Assembly (NCBI GenBank): GCA_039105265.1
Contig: JAPFFF010000019.1
Coordinates: 2,942,284 to 3,006,283 of the forward strand
DNA from: Tritrichomonas musculus
Taxonomy: Eukaryota > Parabasalia > Tritrichomonadida > Tritrichomonadidae
Direction of reading: 5' to 3'
DNA length: 64,000 nt
Shown: piece by piece, positions 63,990-64,000 of the stretch
Numbering within the stretch: position 1 is the stretch's first letter
Layout of the letters: each line of letters opens with the position of its first letter
Translations under genes and position numbers: made by a program
Notes under the pieces: generated by a model
What the model was told of the DNA's origin: nothing
The model's database searches: none
What the model saw: the letters and a program-made list of their open reading frames with translations, nothing else

Positions 63990-64000
63990 TGGCTGTCAAT
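63990..64000 (-). repeat. Inner edge of E6 right terminal repeat
   Basis: TGGCTGTCAAT equals the complement of the inner edge of the left repeat (ATTGACAGCCA ending 43907). The rest lies beyond the window. Confidence 0.6.

Larger units (their letters stand above)
43679..64000 (+). mobile_element. Polinton element E6 (alpha lineage), nearly complete
   Basis: Order: terminal repeat, PolB, HTH-like protein, fibre, A, B, penton-like, INT, KilA-N protein, MCP, amphipathic, F, D, C, G, mini membrane protein, ATPase, H, and the inner edge of the right terminal repeat from 63990. From the left repeat length the right end is predicted near 64218, total about 20.5 kb. It looks whole. Close identity of its left end to E3 suggests recent activity. 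Confidence 0.9.

Noticed and set aside
1-64000. A phage or bacterial origin, because of fibre-like and KilA-N proteins
   Set aside because: The joint presence of protein-primed PolB, retrovirus-type integrase, packaging ATPase, this MCP and AGT ends is specific to Polintons in eukaryotes.
1-64000. Host genes, tRNA or rRNA between elements
   Set aside because: Every gap is short and accounted for by an element end or spacer; no tRNA-like or rRNA-like sequence was noticed by eye.

Overview
Everything in this 64 kb window belongs to Polinton (Maverick) elements; I see no host gene, tRNA or rRNA. AT-rich DNA, intronless packed genes, very dense Polintons, ends starting AGTAGT and this protein set point to Trichomonas vaginalis or a close parabasalid (inference). 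Recognisable parts are a protein-primed family B DNA polymerase (PolB), retrovirus-type integrase (INT), packaging ATPase, double-jelly-roll major capsid protein (MCP), a short penton-like protein and a fibre-like protein. The other shared proteins I do not recognise and label A (large, between fibre and B), B (beta-rich with disordered tail), C and D (about 75 aa each), F (coiled coil), G (about 210 aa), H (about 155 aa) and J (E2 only), plus an amphipathic protein and a tiny membrane protein.

Layout. E1 (1-8155, running off the left edge): fibre start, A, B, penton-like, INT, MCP, amphipathic, F, D, C, then a right end. A second right-end-like piece follows (8156-8346). E2 (8347-26127): interrupted PolB, then fibre to J and a right end. 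E3 (26128-30238, reverse orientation): interrupted PolB plus its terminal repeat. E4 (30239-41631): A to H and a right end. E5 (41632-43678): a piece of a fibre gene only. E6 (43679 to just past 64000): a nearly complete, whole-looking element of about 20.5 kb predicted length.

Each right end of E1 to E4 abuts the middle of the next element, as expected if E1 sits in E2, E2 in E3, E3 in E4 and E4 in E5, with E6 inserted separately in E5. The left halves of E2 to E5 should then lie left of the window. By age this makes E5 oldest and E1 youngest of the chain.

There are two lineages. Alpha (E1, E3, E6, probably E5) is more AT-rich. Beta (E2, E4) is less so, and carries the five-gene block MCP, amphipathic, F, D, C in the opposite orientation. 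PolB would copy the element, INT insert it, the ATPase package it, and MCP, penton-like and fibre proteins form the particle. I recognise no adenain-type protease in any copy. The oddest signal is a set of short hairpin-forming inserts scattered through genes and gaps, varying between copies while reading frames stay open.
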